This document shows positions 26,966 through 34,790 of a DNA stretch of 64,000 bases, one piece after another (the first letter of the stretch is position 1; every line of letters starts with the position of its first letter). The DNA is from Mesorhizobium sp. Z1-4 (lineage in GTDB: Bacteria > Pseudomonadota > Alphaproteobacteria > Rhizobiales > Rhizobiaceae). A program made the position numbers and the translations under genes. The stretch is from NCBI RefSeq assembly GCF_004000235.1, contig NZ_RCIO01000001.1, positions 868,001-932,000 on the forward strand, written 5' to 3'. The notes under the pieces are model-generated. The model had not been told where the DNA came from. It ran no database searches and saw only the letters and a program-made list of their open reading frames with translations.

Positions 26966-27676
26966 CTAATAATTCACCTCGGACGCGGCCGAGAATTCTT
27001 CTGTCACGCCGCGCGTCTTGTAGAGTTCGATCGCCGCGGAACGATTTTCAGGATCGATTTCCGTCCGCTTGCGCGGGCCGAGGATGTCCATTGGATTGTC
27101 GAGCTGGGCGGCAAGGTTTTTCTGATAGGCGCAACCGAAGTTGGCGTAGTGGCGGTTTTCGCTGGTCTCGAGGATATCCTCGGGCCAGCGGCCGCACGGT
27201 CCCGTGCCAGCGGTGATTGCCGCGTAGGCAACGCGTACCGGCGCCGAGGCATCAGGCTGCGCAACCGAATAGTGGCTGATCAGAATGAGGCCTGAGTGGA
27301 CGCCCTGCGAGCGCGCGAGCTCGGCGATCTCTTCGGCTACGAAGGATGCAGCACCCGCATTAAGCGAACCCGACGGAACCAGAATGCGGAGCGCAGCGCC
27401 CGAGTCCTTCTCGTAACCCGAGATATGCCCGGCCACCACCTGGCGCTGCGCATAGCTGAGTTTGCTGGTCGAAGCACCGACGGGTACATCCAGAACCTGA
27501 TCCCGCTCGGCAACCACGATCGGGTGGTTGGTCCGGTAATCATCCGGAATTGAACCCACGGTGATGTGGTGCCGTTTGGCGCAACCGGCCAGCAAGGCAG
27601 CCGAAAGCGTGATGAGAACGGCAGCCGTGACCGATGGCCTGTTGGCAGCGCGCTTTGGCAAACCCGCCTGTGTCAT
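26966..27676 (-). CDS. cpaD: Pilus assembly lipoprotein CpaD
   Basis: CpaD-family outer-membrane lipoprotein that stabilises the secretin, 236 residues. The signal peptide ends in the lipobox LLAGC. The family core begins DYRTNHPIVVAERDQVLDVPVG and includes VAYAAITAGTGPCGRWPEDI and NFGCAYQKNLAAQLDNPMDILGPR. The ATG at 27676 has GGGAG 7 bases upstream and was preferred over a GTG at 27694 that overlaps the cpaC stop without a ribosome site. Confidence 0.93.
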   Translation of the reverse strand: MTQAGLPKRAANRPSVTAAVLITLSAALLAGCAKRHHITVGSIPDDYRTNHPIVVAERDQVLDVPVGASTSKLSYAQRQVVAGHISGYEKDSGAALRILVPSGSLNAGAASFVAEEIAELARSQGVHSGLILISHYSVAQPDASAPVRVAYAAITAGTGPCGRWPEDILETSENRHYANFGCAYQKNLAAQLDNPMDILGPRKRTEIDPENRSAAIELYKTRGVTEEFSAASEVNY

Positions 27677-27690
27677 TTTCTGGCTCCCGA

Positions 27691-29259
27691 TCACTTGTAG
27701 ATGAACCCGACAACGCCGTGATAGCGGCCGTTGGGCTTGCTGGTTTCGGCGGTCCCGTAGACCCGGTTGATCCGGCCGAGCAGCATCGCCGCGCCATCGT
27801 GTGCCGGATTGAAATTGTCGTCCGGACGGGCAAGGTCGTTCCTGGCGACCGGCCGGGTCATGTAAGGTGTCACGATGATGACGAGCTCGGTTTCGTTGCG
27901 CACGAAATCGCGGCTGCGGAAGAGCGTGCCAAGAACCGGGATCTTCGAAAGCCCGGGCAGGCCGGATGCGGTCTGCCGGATTTCGTCGCGCACCAGGCCG
28001 GCGATCATCATAGAGCCGCCCGACGGAAGTTCGACGGTTGTGTCTGCAAGGCGGCGGCGGATCGACAGCAGGTTGGTCGAGCCGCGACGGCCGCCGACGC
28101 TGAGCTGCACGGAGGATTCGTTGGTGGGCTCGGAGACCTGGGTGCGAATCTTCAGGCTGATGCGGCCAGGCGACAGAACGACCGGCTGGAATTCAAGCCC
28201 GATGCCGTATTCAAGCCGCTCGGTGTCGTAAGTGACGGCGTTGGTATCGCTGTCGATCGACTGGCCGGTGATGAGGTTGAATTCGCCGCCGACGCGGAAG
28301 GTGGCCTTTTCACCCGAAACGGCCGTCAAGGTCGGCTCCGCGAGCGTGCGCATCACGCCGGACTGTTCCATCGCGTTGAAATAGGCGTCGAGGAGACCCG
28401 AATTGAAGCTGGCGCCGGAGCCGCTGATGCCCTTGCCGAGGCCGGCAATCGTCTCCCCAACGACACCCCAGCTGATGCCGTTTGAGGTGTTGTTGGCAAG
28501 CAGGTTGACCGAGAGCTGCTTCATCACATTGCGGCTGACTTCGGCAACGGTGACCTTCAGCGTCACCTGGTCCTCGCCGATAACCTGCAGCAGGTTGACG
28601 ATCTGACTGGTCCGCCGCTCCTGATCGGGATTGTCGATGTCGACGCCGCCCGCATCGCTGCCGCCCGTGGCGGTCTGCGAATACTGGCCCGTGGTCGCTT
28701 CACCGCCGGTCACGAATACTTGCGCAAGCTGGGCCGCGCGCGCGGCATCCAGAGGCGTCTGGACGGTGCCCGAGAGCACAACGTTGTCGTTCAGTATCTC
28801 GACTTCGATATCCGAGTTCTGAATGAAGCGCTTCAGGTAGTCCTTGAGGCCCGATACATCGCGCTCGACGGCCAGGTCGAGGCTGACGATCTGTTCGCCG
28901 TTGGCACCGAATACGAAGATGTTGGTTTCGCCGACCTGCTTACCGAAGAGGTATATTCTGCGCGCCGTACGCGTTACCGCGTCGGCGACGGTCGGATTGG
29001 CCACCAGAATGTCATAGGCATCGGCAGGCAGATCGACCACGATCGACTTGTTCAGACCCAGCTTCAACCGCTGGTTTCCCGCAGATGAGGAACTGATCCG
29101 CAACTCGCCGCTCTGTGCCTGCGCCGAAGATATGCCGGCGACCTGCGTGGTGCCGCTCACCAGCGCCAATGCCAGCACCGAAAGGCCCGACCAGCGCTTC
29201 AAACCAGCGACAGTCCAGGAGTTCGACATCCAGCGCCGCATCGTCTTTTCCCTTGTCAT
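27691..29259 (-). CDS. cpaC: Secretin CpaC/RcpA
   Basis: Outer-membrane secretin forming the Tad pilus channel, 522 residues. A signal peptide (LSVLALALVSGTTQVAGISSAQAQ) is followed by the pilus-secretin N domain (KLGLNKSIVVDLPADAYDILVANPTVADAV), a BON/N1 segment, and the secretin core with VPVLGTLFRSRDF-like (KIPVLGTLFRSRDFVRNETELVIIVTPYM) terminal motif. Its ATG overlaps the cpaB stop by one base (TAATG), showing tight coupling. Confidence 0.95.
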   Translation of the reverse strand: MTREKTMRRWMSNSWTVAGLKRWSGLSVLALALVSGTTQVAGISSAQAQSGELRISSSSAGNQRLKLGLNKSIVVDLPADAYDILVANPTVADAVTRTARRIYLFGKQVGETNIFVFGANGEQIVSLDLAVERDVSGLKDYLKRFIQNSDIEVEILNDNVVLSGTVQTPLDAARAAQLAQVFVTGGEATTGQYSQTATGGSDAGGVDIDNPDQERRTSQIVNLLQVIGEDQVTLKVTVAEVSRNVMKQLSVNLLANNTSNGISWGVVGETIAGLGKGISGSGASFNSGLLDAYFNAMEQSGVMRTLAEPTLTAVSGEKATFRVGGEFNLITGQSIDSDTNAVTYDTERLEYGIGLEFQPVVLSPGRISLKIRTQVSEPTNESSVQLSVGGRRGSTNLLSIRRRLADTTVELPSGGSMMIAGLVRDEIRQTASGLPGLSKIPVLGTLFRSRDFVRNETELVIIVTPYMTRPVARNDLARPDDNFNPAHDGAAMLLGRINRVYGTAETSKPNGRYHGVVGFIYK

Positions 29260-30077
29260 TATCTGGCCCCCTCTTCCGTCACCTGACCGGAGCGAATGAT
29301 GCGGACCGTGCCGCGGCGGCCATTGCCGGATACAAGATACTCGCCGGCGCTTTCGACCGGATCCTGCGCGTCAGCGACGGCGCGAAGCGCCAGCGTCAGC
29401 CTGTCTGCCATCTGCTGGGCGACGGTGATGATTTCGGCCTGGTCGGGCGTCAGCTCGAGCGTTGCCGTGTCGCCGACACGCACGCGACGGCCTTCTTCGT
29501 CTTCCTGAATGGCCTGATCGATGGCCAGCACCCGAATGTTCTTCAGGATCGTTTCAGTGATGAAGCCATCCGCGGTGCCGCCGCCGGCGGCATTGGAACG
29601 GCGGGTCATAATGACGTCGACATAGTCGTTGGGCAGAATGAAGCCGCCTGCCGATGTATCGGCGGCGATTTGCGTGGCGACCGCCCGGCGGCCGCTTGGC
29701 AGAATGGACGACATGAAGCTCTGGCCTTCGCCGATCAGCTTGGAACGGCGAAGCGGCTCGCCGGAATAGAGAGGCACGCGCGCGATCGCTCCCCTGAGCT
29801 CTTCAAGAGCGTTGGGATCGCTGCTGCGGGTCAGGAAGGCTTCGCTGATGGCGTCGGCGGGCCAGGATTGCCAGTTGAGCGCGTCGCCGACCACAGAACC
29901 CATCGGAACGTCGGCATCCAGTATCAGAACTTCGGTAAGTTCGATCGCAGGCTGCTGCGGCGCGGTTTCAACGATCACCTGCGGCGGAGGCGGCGTCAGC
30001 ATGTTCTTTGCGACGTATCCCGCGCCTATGGCCGCAACGACTGCAACCCCCAGGATGATGATGCGCGATGTGTTCAT
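29259..30077 (-). CDS. cpaB: Pilus assembly protein CpaB/RcpC
   Basis: Periplasmic CpaB, 272 residues, thought to modify or stabilise pilus secretion. It has one N-terminal helix (IIILGVAVVAAIGAGYVA), a SAF domain (LILDADVPMGSVVGDALNWQSWP), and the RcpC-like part with GFILPNDYVDVIMTRR and ATLELTPDQAEIITVAQQ. It is first of a closely packed minus-strand run down to tadC. A CtrA-like site lies 61-75 bases upstream. Confidence 0.94.
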   Translation of the reverse strand: MNTSRIIILGVAVVAAIGAGYVAKNMLTPPPPQVIVETAPQQPAIELTEVLILDADVPMGSVVGDALNWQSWPADAISEAFLTRSSDPNALEELRGAIARVPLYSGEPLRRSKLIGEGQSFMSSILPSGRRAVATQIAADTSAGGFILPNDYVDVIMTRRSNAAGGGTADGFITETILKNIRVLAIDQAIQEDEEGRRVRVGDTATLELTPDQAEIITVAQQMADRLTLALRAVADAQDPVESAGEYLVSGNGRRGTVRIIRSGQVTEEGAR

Positions 30078-30137
30078 TGATCCGGACCTCGTACTCGGCG
30101 GAACCCTTCACCGAGCCGGACAATGGACGGCCAATCG

Positions 30138-30152
30138 TCAAATTACGGTTAA
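30138..30152 (-). promoter_or_regulatory. CtrA-like site (TTAA-N7-TTGA) before cpaB
   Basis: On the minus strand TTAACC begins at 30152, and TTGA closes the site at 30138 after 7 bases: 7 of 8 matches to TTAA-N7-TTAA. It is 61-75 bases before the cpaB start, where a promoter is expected. Binding is inferred. Confidence 0.4.
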
Positions 30153-30268
30153 TGGACCGCTTACAATCGTGCTTAATTTAAAGTTTATGAAAATGCCGCG
30201 CATGCACATACAGCCCGGCCGCGCAGGTCAACGCCCGGCATCAACTGGATATGCTTGAAGAGGTAAAG

Positions 30269-30787
30269 CTAGCCGGCGATCTGTGCGAGCGCCCAGCGAA
30301 CCAGCTCTGTTTCCGGGTAGGTCATCAGGCCTGCGACACCCAGCGCAACGCCGTAGGGGATACCCGCTTTTTCGTCCGCGAAGTGGCGCAGAAAGACATT
30401 GCTCGAAGAAAAAGCCGCCATCGGCGAGTTGCGGAATAAAAGTATGAGAAGCGTAAGCGCGCCACCCAGCATGGCACCAAGCACCAGATACTGGAGCAGC
30501 GTGATGTTAAAGCCCATCCAAAGCGCGGTTGCGGTGAGGAGCTTGGCGTCGCCGCCGCCCATACCGCCGATGGCGAATACGGTGAAAGTTACCGCAAGCA
30601 CGGTGCCGCCGGCGGCGAAATGCCAGCCATAGGTTGCCCAGTCCATTCCGGTCAGCGGCGCGATGATCGCAAACGCGGCGATCAAAATGACCGATACCCG
30701 GTTGGCAATGGTCATGGAGATCATGTCCGAGACCGCTGCAAACAGCATGCAGAACGGAAAAATGACGAAGATCGATGCAGCCAGCAT
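30269..30787 (-). CDS. cpaA: Prepilin peptidase CpaA/TadV
   Basis: Inner-membrane aspartic prepilin peptidase that matures the Flp pilin, 172 residues. The two catalytic aspartates are D21 (AAVSDMISM) and D80 in the GGGDAKL motif. About five hydrophobic helices are visible. It lies between flp and cpaB, with 190 bases before cpaB that hold a CtrA-like site. Confidence 0.94.
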   Translation of the reverse strand: MLAASIFVIFPFCMLFAAVSDMISMTIANRVSVILIAAFAIIAPLTGMDWATYGWHFAAGGTVLAVTFTVFAIGGMGGGDAKLLTATALWMGFNITLLQYLVLGAMLGGALTLLILLFRNSPMAAFSSSNVFLRHFADEKAGIPYGVALGVAGLMTYPETELVRWALAQIAG

Positions 30788-30870
30788 GTGCGGAACCAGG
30801 ATAATTCGTGGCCTTCAGGCTAACGGCTTGTCGTTAATAAAGGTCGAACCCCTGAGGCCGAAGCGGCAAA

Positions 30871-30902
30871 ATAAAAGGCCGCCCCGAAGAGCGGCCCTTT
30901 AA
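30871..30902 (-). terminator. Terminator after the Flp pilin gene
   Basis: On the minus strand AAAGGGCCGC, a loop, and GCGGCC are followed by TTTTATTTTG, 19 bases after the pilin stop. It would let pilin be made in excess of the downstream assembly genes. Confidence 0.85.
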
Positions 30903-30921
30903 AGCAGTTCGCGTTTGCGAA

Positions 30922-31098
30922 TTAGTTGCCAGCGCTCGAAAGGCTGGTCGCGATCGAGCTGAACTTGTTGTTCAGTGCGCCGCCGAGCGAGGTCGCGCCG
31001 GCAGTAATCGCCAGAGCGATCAGGGCGGCGATCAGGCCATATTCGATAGCCGTTGCGCCGGACTCGTCTTTGGCAAAGCGAGCGATAAGCTTGGACAT
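30922..31098 (-). CDS. flp: Flp/Fap-type major pilin
   Basis: A 58-residue pilin precursor. The leader MSKLIARFAKDESG is cut after G14; the mature protein starts ATAIEYG with Glu at +5 and Tyr at +6, then a hydrophobic helix (LIAALIALAITAGATSL) and a short tail. These are the Flp pilin hallmarks. AAGGAG lies 8 bases before the ATG. It is matured by CpaA and assembled by the Tad machine encoded downstream. The gene has its own terminator and a CtrA-like site about 150 bases upstream. Confidence 0.97.
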   Translation of the reverse strand: MSKLIARFAKDESGATAIEYGLIAALIALAITAGATSLGGALNNKFSSIATSLSSAGN

Positions 31099-31247
31099 TT
31101 GAGAGCTCCTTACTCCACGTTGTGAACAGCACGTCCGTCAACGTCTTGCTGCGTCAATCGGATGGAGCGAACTTACGTGGAAGCTCTTTCAAACGGCTTA
31201 ACAAACACCATTACCAAAACCTTTCCCGGCACGAGCGGCCCGTGTGG

Positions 31248-31262
31248 TTAATCCCGGTCTAA
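31248..31262 (-). promoter_or_regulatory. CtrA-like site (TTAG-N7-TTAA) before flp
   Basis: Read on the minus strand: TTAG at 31262-31259, 7 bases, TTAA at 31251-31248; 7 of 8 matches to TTAA-N7-TTAA. It lies in the 199-base gap upstream of flp. Binding is inferred. Confidence 0.35.
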
Positions 31263-31297
31263 GGCCGGCACCGAAATTGTTCTGAAGCGGATGCTGC

Positions 31298-31828
31298 CTA
31301 ATCGACAACATGAAACGGCAGGGCGATCGTGCCTTCCTTGTCGCTCGCGACGTCGCGCACGCGATACTCTATCGTATAGGAGCCTGCCGGAGCGCCATCG
31401 ACCGTCAGTGTCAGAACCAGCATGAACTCTCGGTTGCGAAACCTGCTGTTGAGTTCCAGCTGCTGGAAATTCTCCTGGCCGGCAACGATCCTGCCCTCAT
31501 CATCCTTGAGCAGGAAGTCCACATTGAAGCCGAATGTGTAGGTGCCGTCCGGACTTTCGTGCCAGCCATAACCGACGGGTTCGGCGTAAACGATTATGGG
31601 TTCGCCCGGCGCATATTCGTTGTGCGCCCTTTCTACATAGATTCCGAAACCCTGTGGCTTGGAATCGGCAAAAAGCGACGTTCGAAAGGTCAGCGGCGTC
31701 TGTTGCCAGGCGGCAATGACTGCCTCTTCGGCCGTGACAATGTCATCAAGGGTCTGACCCGAGGCGGGAACAGCCACAAGCATCAACCCGAGCAAGGCAG
31801 CCCCGCAGATTTTCGTTTTCGCCTTCAT
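31298..31828 (-). CDS. Uncharacterised secreted protein in the Tad locus
   Basis: I do not recognise a named family. The 176-residue product has a clear Sec signal peptide (KICGAALLGLMLVAVPASGQ) and then about 155 residues rich in alternating strands: FGIYVERAHNEYAPGEPIIVYAEPVGYGW, TYTFGFNVDFLLKDDEGRIVAGQENFQQLEL, and a closing YTIEYRVRDVASDKEGTIALPFHV. This looks like an all-beta, immunoglobulin-like sandwich in the periplasm. It lies between flp and the plus-strand minor-pilin genes, so a role with the pilus is likely by position only. No catalytic residues stand out. Confidence 0.75.
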   Translation of the reverse strand: MKAKTKICGAALLGLMLVAVPASGQTLDDIVTAEEAVIAAWQQTPLTFRTSLFADSKPQGFGIYVERAHNEYAPGEPIIVYAEPVGYGWHESPDGTYTFGFNVDFLLKDDEGRIVAGQENFQQLELNSRFRNREFMLVLTLTVDGAPAGSYTIEYRVRDVASDKEGTIALPFHVVD

Positions 31829-31879
31829 GTTCGCATCTCCTGTGTCGGCCGTATTCCATCAGAATCCTGACGCTCGCGC

Positions 31880-31894
31880 TTAACGCTTGGTTCA
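31880..31894 (+). promoter_or_regulatory. CtrA-like site (TTAA-N7-TTCA) before the secretin-N-like gene
   Basis: TTAA at 31880-31883, 7 bases, TTCA at 31891-31894: 7 of 8 matches. It is 46-60 bases before the ATG at 31941 and also within the divergent upstream region of the secreted-protein gene. Binding is inferred. Confidence 0.35.
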
Positions 31895-31940
31895 CCAATC
31901 TCGTTCATGGTTCGGGAACGTTCTGGTTCCGGAGGACGCC

Positions 31941-32384
31941 ATGGTGCGTTTTGTATCTCTTTCCCGCAAGCACGTGCGCACCGCCGCGGCGGTTGCTGCG
32001 GCATCCATGCTGATGGCAGGCGCGCAAGCTCTTGCCGCGCAGGGTATCGAGGTCGTGATGAACCAGGCCAAGATCGTGAAGCTGGCCCGCCCGGCGGACA
32101 CGATCGTGATCGGGAACCCGGATATCGCCGATGCGTCGGTGCAGGATGCCACGACGATCGTTCTGACGGGCAAGGGTTTCGGGGTGACAAATCTCGTCGT
32201 GCTCGATGCCGACGGCGCGCCGATTGTCGACGAACAGATCTTCGTTTCCCGCAGCACGGCCAATTCGGTTCGCGTCTATCGCCGCGCGTCCGTGCAAACG
32301 CTTTCATGCACTCCCTTCTGCGAAGGCGCCTACAAGAGCGCAGCCGAACAGACCTCGGACCAGGAAATCAGCGCGAGCCAGTAG
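31941..32384 (+). CDS. Secretin N-terminal-like periplasmic pilus protein
   Basis: A 147-residue secreted protein that repeats the N-terminal pilus domain of CpaC without the secretin barrel. After a signal peptide (AAAVAAASMLMAGAQALA) come GIEVVMNQAKIVKLARPADTIVIGNPDIADASVQDATTIVLTGKGFGVTNLVVLD, closely parallel to the CpaC segment at the start of the mature secretin. It may contact the secretin or pilotin. The ATG has GGAGG 5 bases upstream. It starts the plus-strand run that includes the two minor pilins, so it belongs to the Tad system. Confidence 0.85.
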   Translation: MVRFVSLSRKHVRTAAAVAAASMLMAGAQALAAQGIEVVMNQAKIVKLARPADTIVIGNPDIADASVQDATTIVLTGKGFGVTNLVVLDADGAPIVDEQIFVSRSTANSVRVYRRASVQTLSCTPFCEGAYKSAAEQTSDQEISASQ

Positions 32385-32399
32385 CTGACCTTCGGGCGG

Positions 32400-32414
32400 T
32401 TAACCGTCCATGAA
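32400..32414 (+). promoter_or_regulatory. CtrA-like site (TTAA-N7-TGAA) before the TadE-like gene
   Basis: TTAA at 32400-32403, 7 bases, TGAA at 32411-32414: 7 of 8 matches. It is in the 129-base gap before the gene at 32514. This is the weakest of the set because it could be a chance match. Confidence 0.25.
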
Positions 32415-32513
32415 GGAGATTGAAGGCATTCTTTCTGCCGGACAAACCGGACTGAAACTGGTGTGCGCTAATGTCCGCACAGCGGTCAGTTCAGGATCGA
32501 CCTGGGGCAGAAG

Positions 32514-33083
32514 ATGCAAGACGTCCAGACGAAAAACTCCGATATGACATCCCGGTGGAAGCTGTTTCGCCGATTTGGGCGCAGCCGCGACGGCGCAGCT
32601 GCGATCGAGTTCACCGCTCTTGCCATACCTTTTGGCTTGCTGGTTTTTGCGATTTTGGAAAGTTCGATCTCATTTGCGGCCCAGCAAGTGCTGGCCAACG
32701 CGACGGACGATATCGCACGGCAGCTGCGGACGGGGCAGATCAAAGCCGCCGATGTGAATGAGACCTCGCTGAAAACGCTTGTGTGCAATCGCATCAGCAT
32801 CATCGTCGCCAATGACTGCCCCGGGCTCGAGGTCGACCTGCGGGAATTTGCGACATTTGCCGAAGCCGCGCAGGTTCGGGTCAAGATCACCTCCGGCGGC
32901 GAACTCGATACCACCGATTTCGATGTCGATCCCGGACCCTCGCTCAGCAAGAACATGCTGCGGGTGTTTTACCGCTGGCCGGTGATCACCGATTTCATGC
33001 GCAGTTCGATGTCCAATCTGAAGGACAACAAGACACTGCATTTTGCGACATCAACCTGGCAGAACGAGCCGTTCGATGACTGA
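32514..33083 (+). CDS. TadE/TadF-family minor pseudopilin
   Basis: A 189-residue protein with a TadE-like domain: a short cytoplasmic leader, then RDGAAAIEFTALAIPFGLLVFAILESSISF with Glu after the processing site, and a periplasmic tail. In Tad systems such proteins are cleaved by the prepilin peptidase and prime or support the pilus. ATG 32514 or an in-frame ATG 30 bases later (MTSRWKLFRR) may be used. The next gene overlaps its end by 8 bases. Confidence 0.88.
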   Translation: MQDVQTKNSDMTSRWKLFRRFGRSRDGAAAIEFTALAIPFGLLVFAILESSISFAAQQVLANATDDIARQLRTGQIKAADVNETSLKTLVCNRISIIVANDCPGLEVDLREFATFAEAAQVRVKITSGGELDTTDFDVDPGPSLSKNMLRVFYRWPVITDFMRSSMSNLKDNKTLHFATSTWQNEPFDD

Positions 33084-33744
33084 CCGGACTATTCACATGC
33101 CGGAAACCCGGCCGTCGGGAAAAGCTCGCACCGGCCTGCTGCACGCGGCTGTCGGGCGGGCCCGTGCATTGGCGGGCACTTTTGCAAAGGCGCGCGGCGG
33201 CGTTGCTGCGGTTGAATTCGCCTTCATCGCGCCTGTGCTGCTTTCGCTCTATTTTGTCTCGATGGAGGTTTCGCAGGCCATCGAGGTGAACAAGAAAGTC
33301 GGGCGCGTCGGTTCCATGGTCGCCGATCTGATTACCCAGCAGCAGGTGACGAACAAGTCCGAGGTCGACGCCATCCTGAAGATCGGTGAATCGATCCTTC
33401 AGCCGTACAACCGCACCAAGGGCAAGATTGTCGTCACGGCAATCCAGGTCACCGATGAAGACAGCCCGAAGGTCAAGGTTGCCTGGTCGCGCCAGCTGGT
33501 GAACGGATCGACCTCGCCCGGCCTGGCGGCGGGAACGACGACAACCGTCCCCGCAAAGCTCAAGATCCGCAACACCTTCCTGGTGCGCGTGGAAAGCGAA
33601 CTCTCATACGCACCGGTCATCACCTGGGCCGCCGGCCAGAAGCAGGTGCTGGGTCTTGCGGCCGCCTTTGACGGCATTTCCATGAAAGAACGCTACTACC
33701 TGCGCCCGCGCATGAGCCCTACGGTGCCGTGCAGCGACTGCTGA
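33076..33744 (+). CDS. TadE/TadG-family pilus protein
   Basis: Second minor pilin-like protein, 222 residues. A long leader is followed by ARGGVAAVEFAFIAPVLLSLYFVSMEVSQAIEVNKKV, the TadE-type membrane segment with Glu in the expected place, and a soluble C-terminal part ending SDC. It is too short to contain the von Willebrand A domain of full TadG. Its ATG lies inside the end of the previous gene, so the two are coupled. Its stop is 3 bases from the convergent gene's stop. Confidence 0.87.
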   Translation: MTDRTIHMPETRPSGKARTGLLHAAVGRARALAGTFAKARGGVAAVEFAFIAPVLLSLYFVSMEVSQAIEVNKKVGRVGSMVADLITQQQVTNKSEVDAILKIGESILQPYNRTKGKIVVTAIQVTDEDSPKVKVAWSRQLVNGSTSPGLAAGTTTTVPAKLKIRNTFLVRVESELSYAPVITWAAGQKQVLGLAAAFDGISMKERYYLRPRMSPTVPCSDC

Positions 33745-33747
33745 GCT

Positions 33748-34668
33748 TCATCGGCGCGCGACTGAAACCTCTGCAATCCGGGCCGCGGCTTCATAGTCAG
33801 CGGCCCCTATTTTCTTGAAACCGCCACCGCGATACGGTTCCAGCAGGGCATAGATTTCAGGGTTGGCATTGTACAGGTTCTCCAGAAAGCTGCCGAGCCT
33901 GACCTTCAACTGTACCGGGATGTCGCGACGCACAGCGTGCGGGCCGAATGCCACGACGCCTGACGTCCAGATGATTTCCAGTTCCGACGGCGCTATCCCT
34001 AATTTTTCCAGCCTCTTGACGGTGCCCGACCGGGATACCGCCCGGTCGTCGGCGAAAGCCGGCACCCAGCCGACCAGCACCTCGGCCTGACCCTCAGCGA
34101 AGGCGGCCTCTGCCTGGCTCTGGCTGCCGGAATGCAACACCGCGCCGTAGCCTCCGGGCGACGCGATATCCTGCAATGCCGCCAGCGCCAGCACCTGGGG
34201 GCCGACCTCGTCGACAGACCCAGCGACGACCCGCGCCCGGCCGAGCTCCTGCATGGCCTGGCCGCGCCGGGCGATCAGGGCGCCACGCACGCCGATAGCG
34301 CCATCCACTCCTCGCGGGGCAGCCAGCGGTTCCACACATTGGCAATATGCGTCGGCGACGGCATAGCCAGTGGCCGACAGAAGCGCATAGTGGACCCGCC
34401 CGGAGGCAATTGCCCGTATCAGCGCCTCGGAATCGCGCGCGACAAATATCTCGGCGGGCACGCCCCCAGCTTCCTCAAAGGCGCGTGTCATCTTGCCAAG
34501 CCCCGCAACAGCGCGGCTGCCAGAGGGTGAAACCATGCCGATACGCAGCGTGCCGAGCTCGTCCTGCCAGTTGGCTGACGCGGGCAGGGATGCCGCCAAA
34601 GCAAGCCCCGCCACGGCGCCCAGCCAGGCAGTTCGCCGCCGAATTCCTTTGCCGCCTGTCAACACCAT
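33748..34668 (-). CDS. PhnD/SsuA-type periplasmic binding protein (orphan)
   Basis: Substrate-binding protein of the phosphonate/transferrin-like PBP group, 306 residues. A signal peptide ([23 protein letters not shown]) is followed by [58 protein letters not shown], the usual two-lobe start, with [27 protein letters not shown] in the middle. No permease or ATPase gene lies beside it, so its partner and ligand are unknown. The start is uncertain: 34668 was chosen, but an in-frame ATG at 34701 and longer extensions are open. It is divergent from deoB. Confidence 0.75.
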   Translation of the reverse strand: MVLTGGKGIRRRTAWLGAVAGLALAASLPASANWQDELGTLRIGMVSPSGSRAVAGLGKMTRAFEEAGGVPAEIFVARDSEALIRAIASGRVHYALLSATGYAVADAYCQCVEPLAAPRGVDGAIGVRGALIARRGQAMQELGRARVVAGSVDEVGPQVLALAALQDIASPGGYGAVLHSGSQSQAEAAFAEGQAEVLVGWVPAFADDRAVSRSGTVKRLEKLGIAPSELEIIWTSGVVAFGPHAVRRDIPVQLKVRLGSFLENLYNANPEIYALLEPYRGGGFKKIGAADYEAAARIAEVSVARR

Positions 34669-34790
34669 CGCAATGCCCGATACTCCACAGCTTGCGATCA
34701 TCGTTCGAAGGCGTTGCGTTTTGGTTTCCTGTTTGCCAATCGGGCATCGGAATTCTATGTGTGAACGACATTCAACAGCATCACATCCCC

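Noticed and set aside
33076-33744. Full TadG with a von Willebrand A domain
   Set aside because: The product is only 222 residues and lacks a metal-site DxSxS motif, so it is called TadE/TadG-like only.
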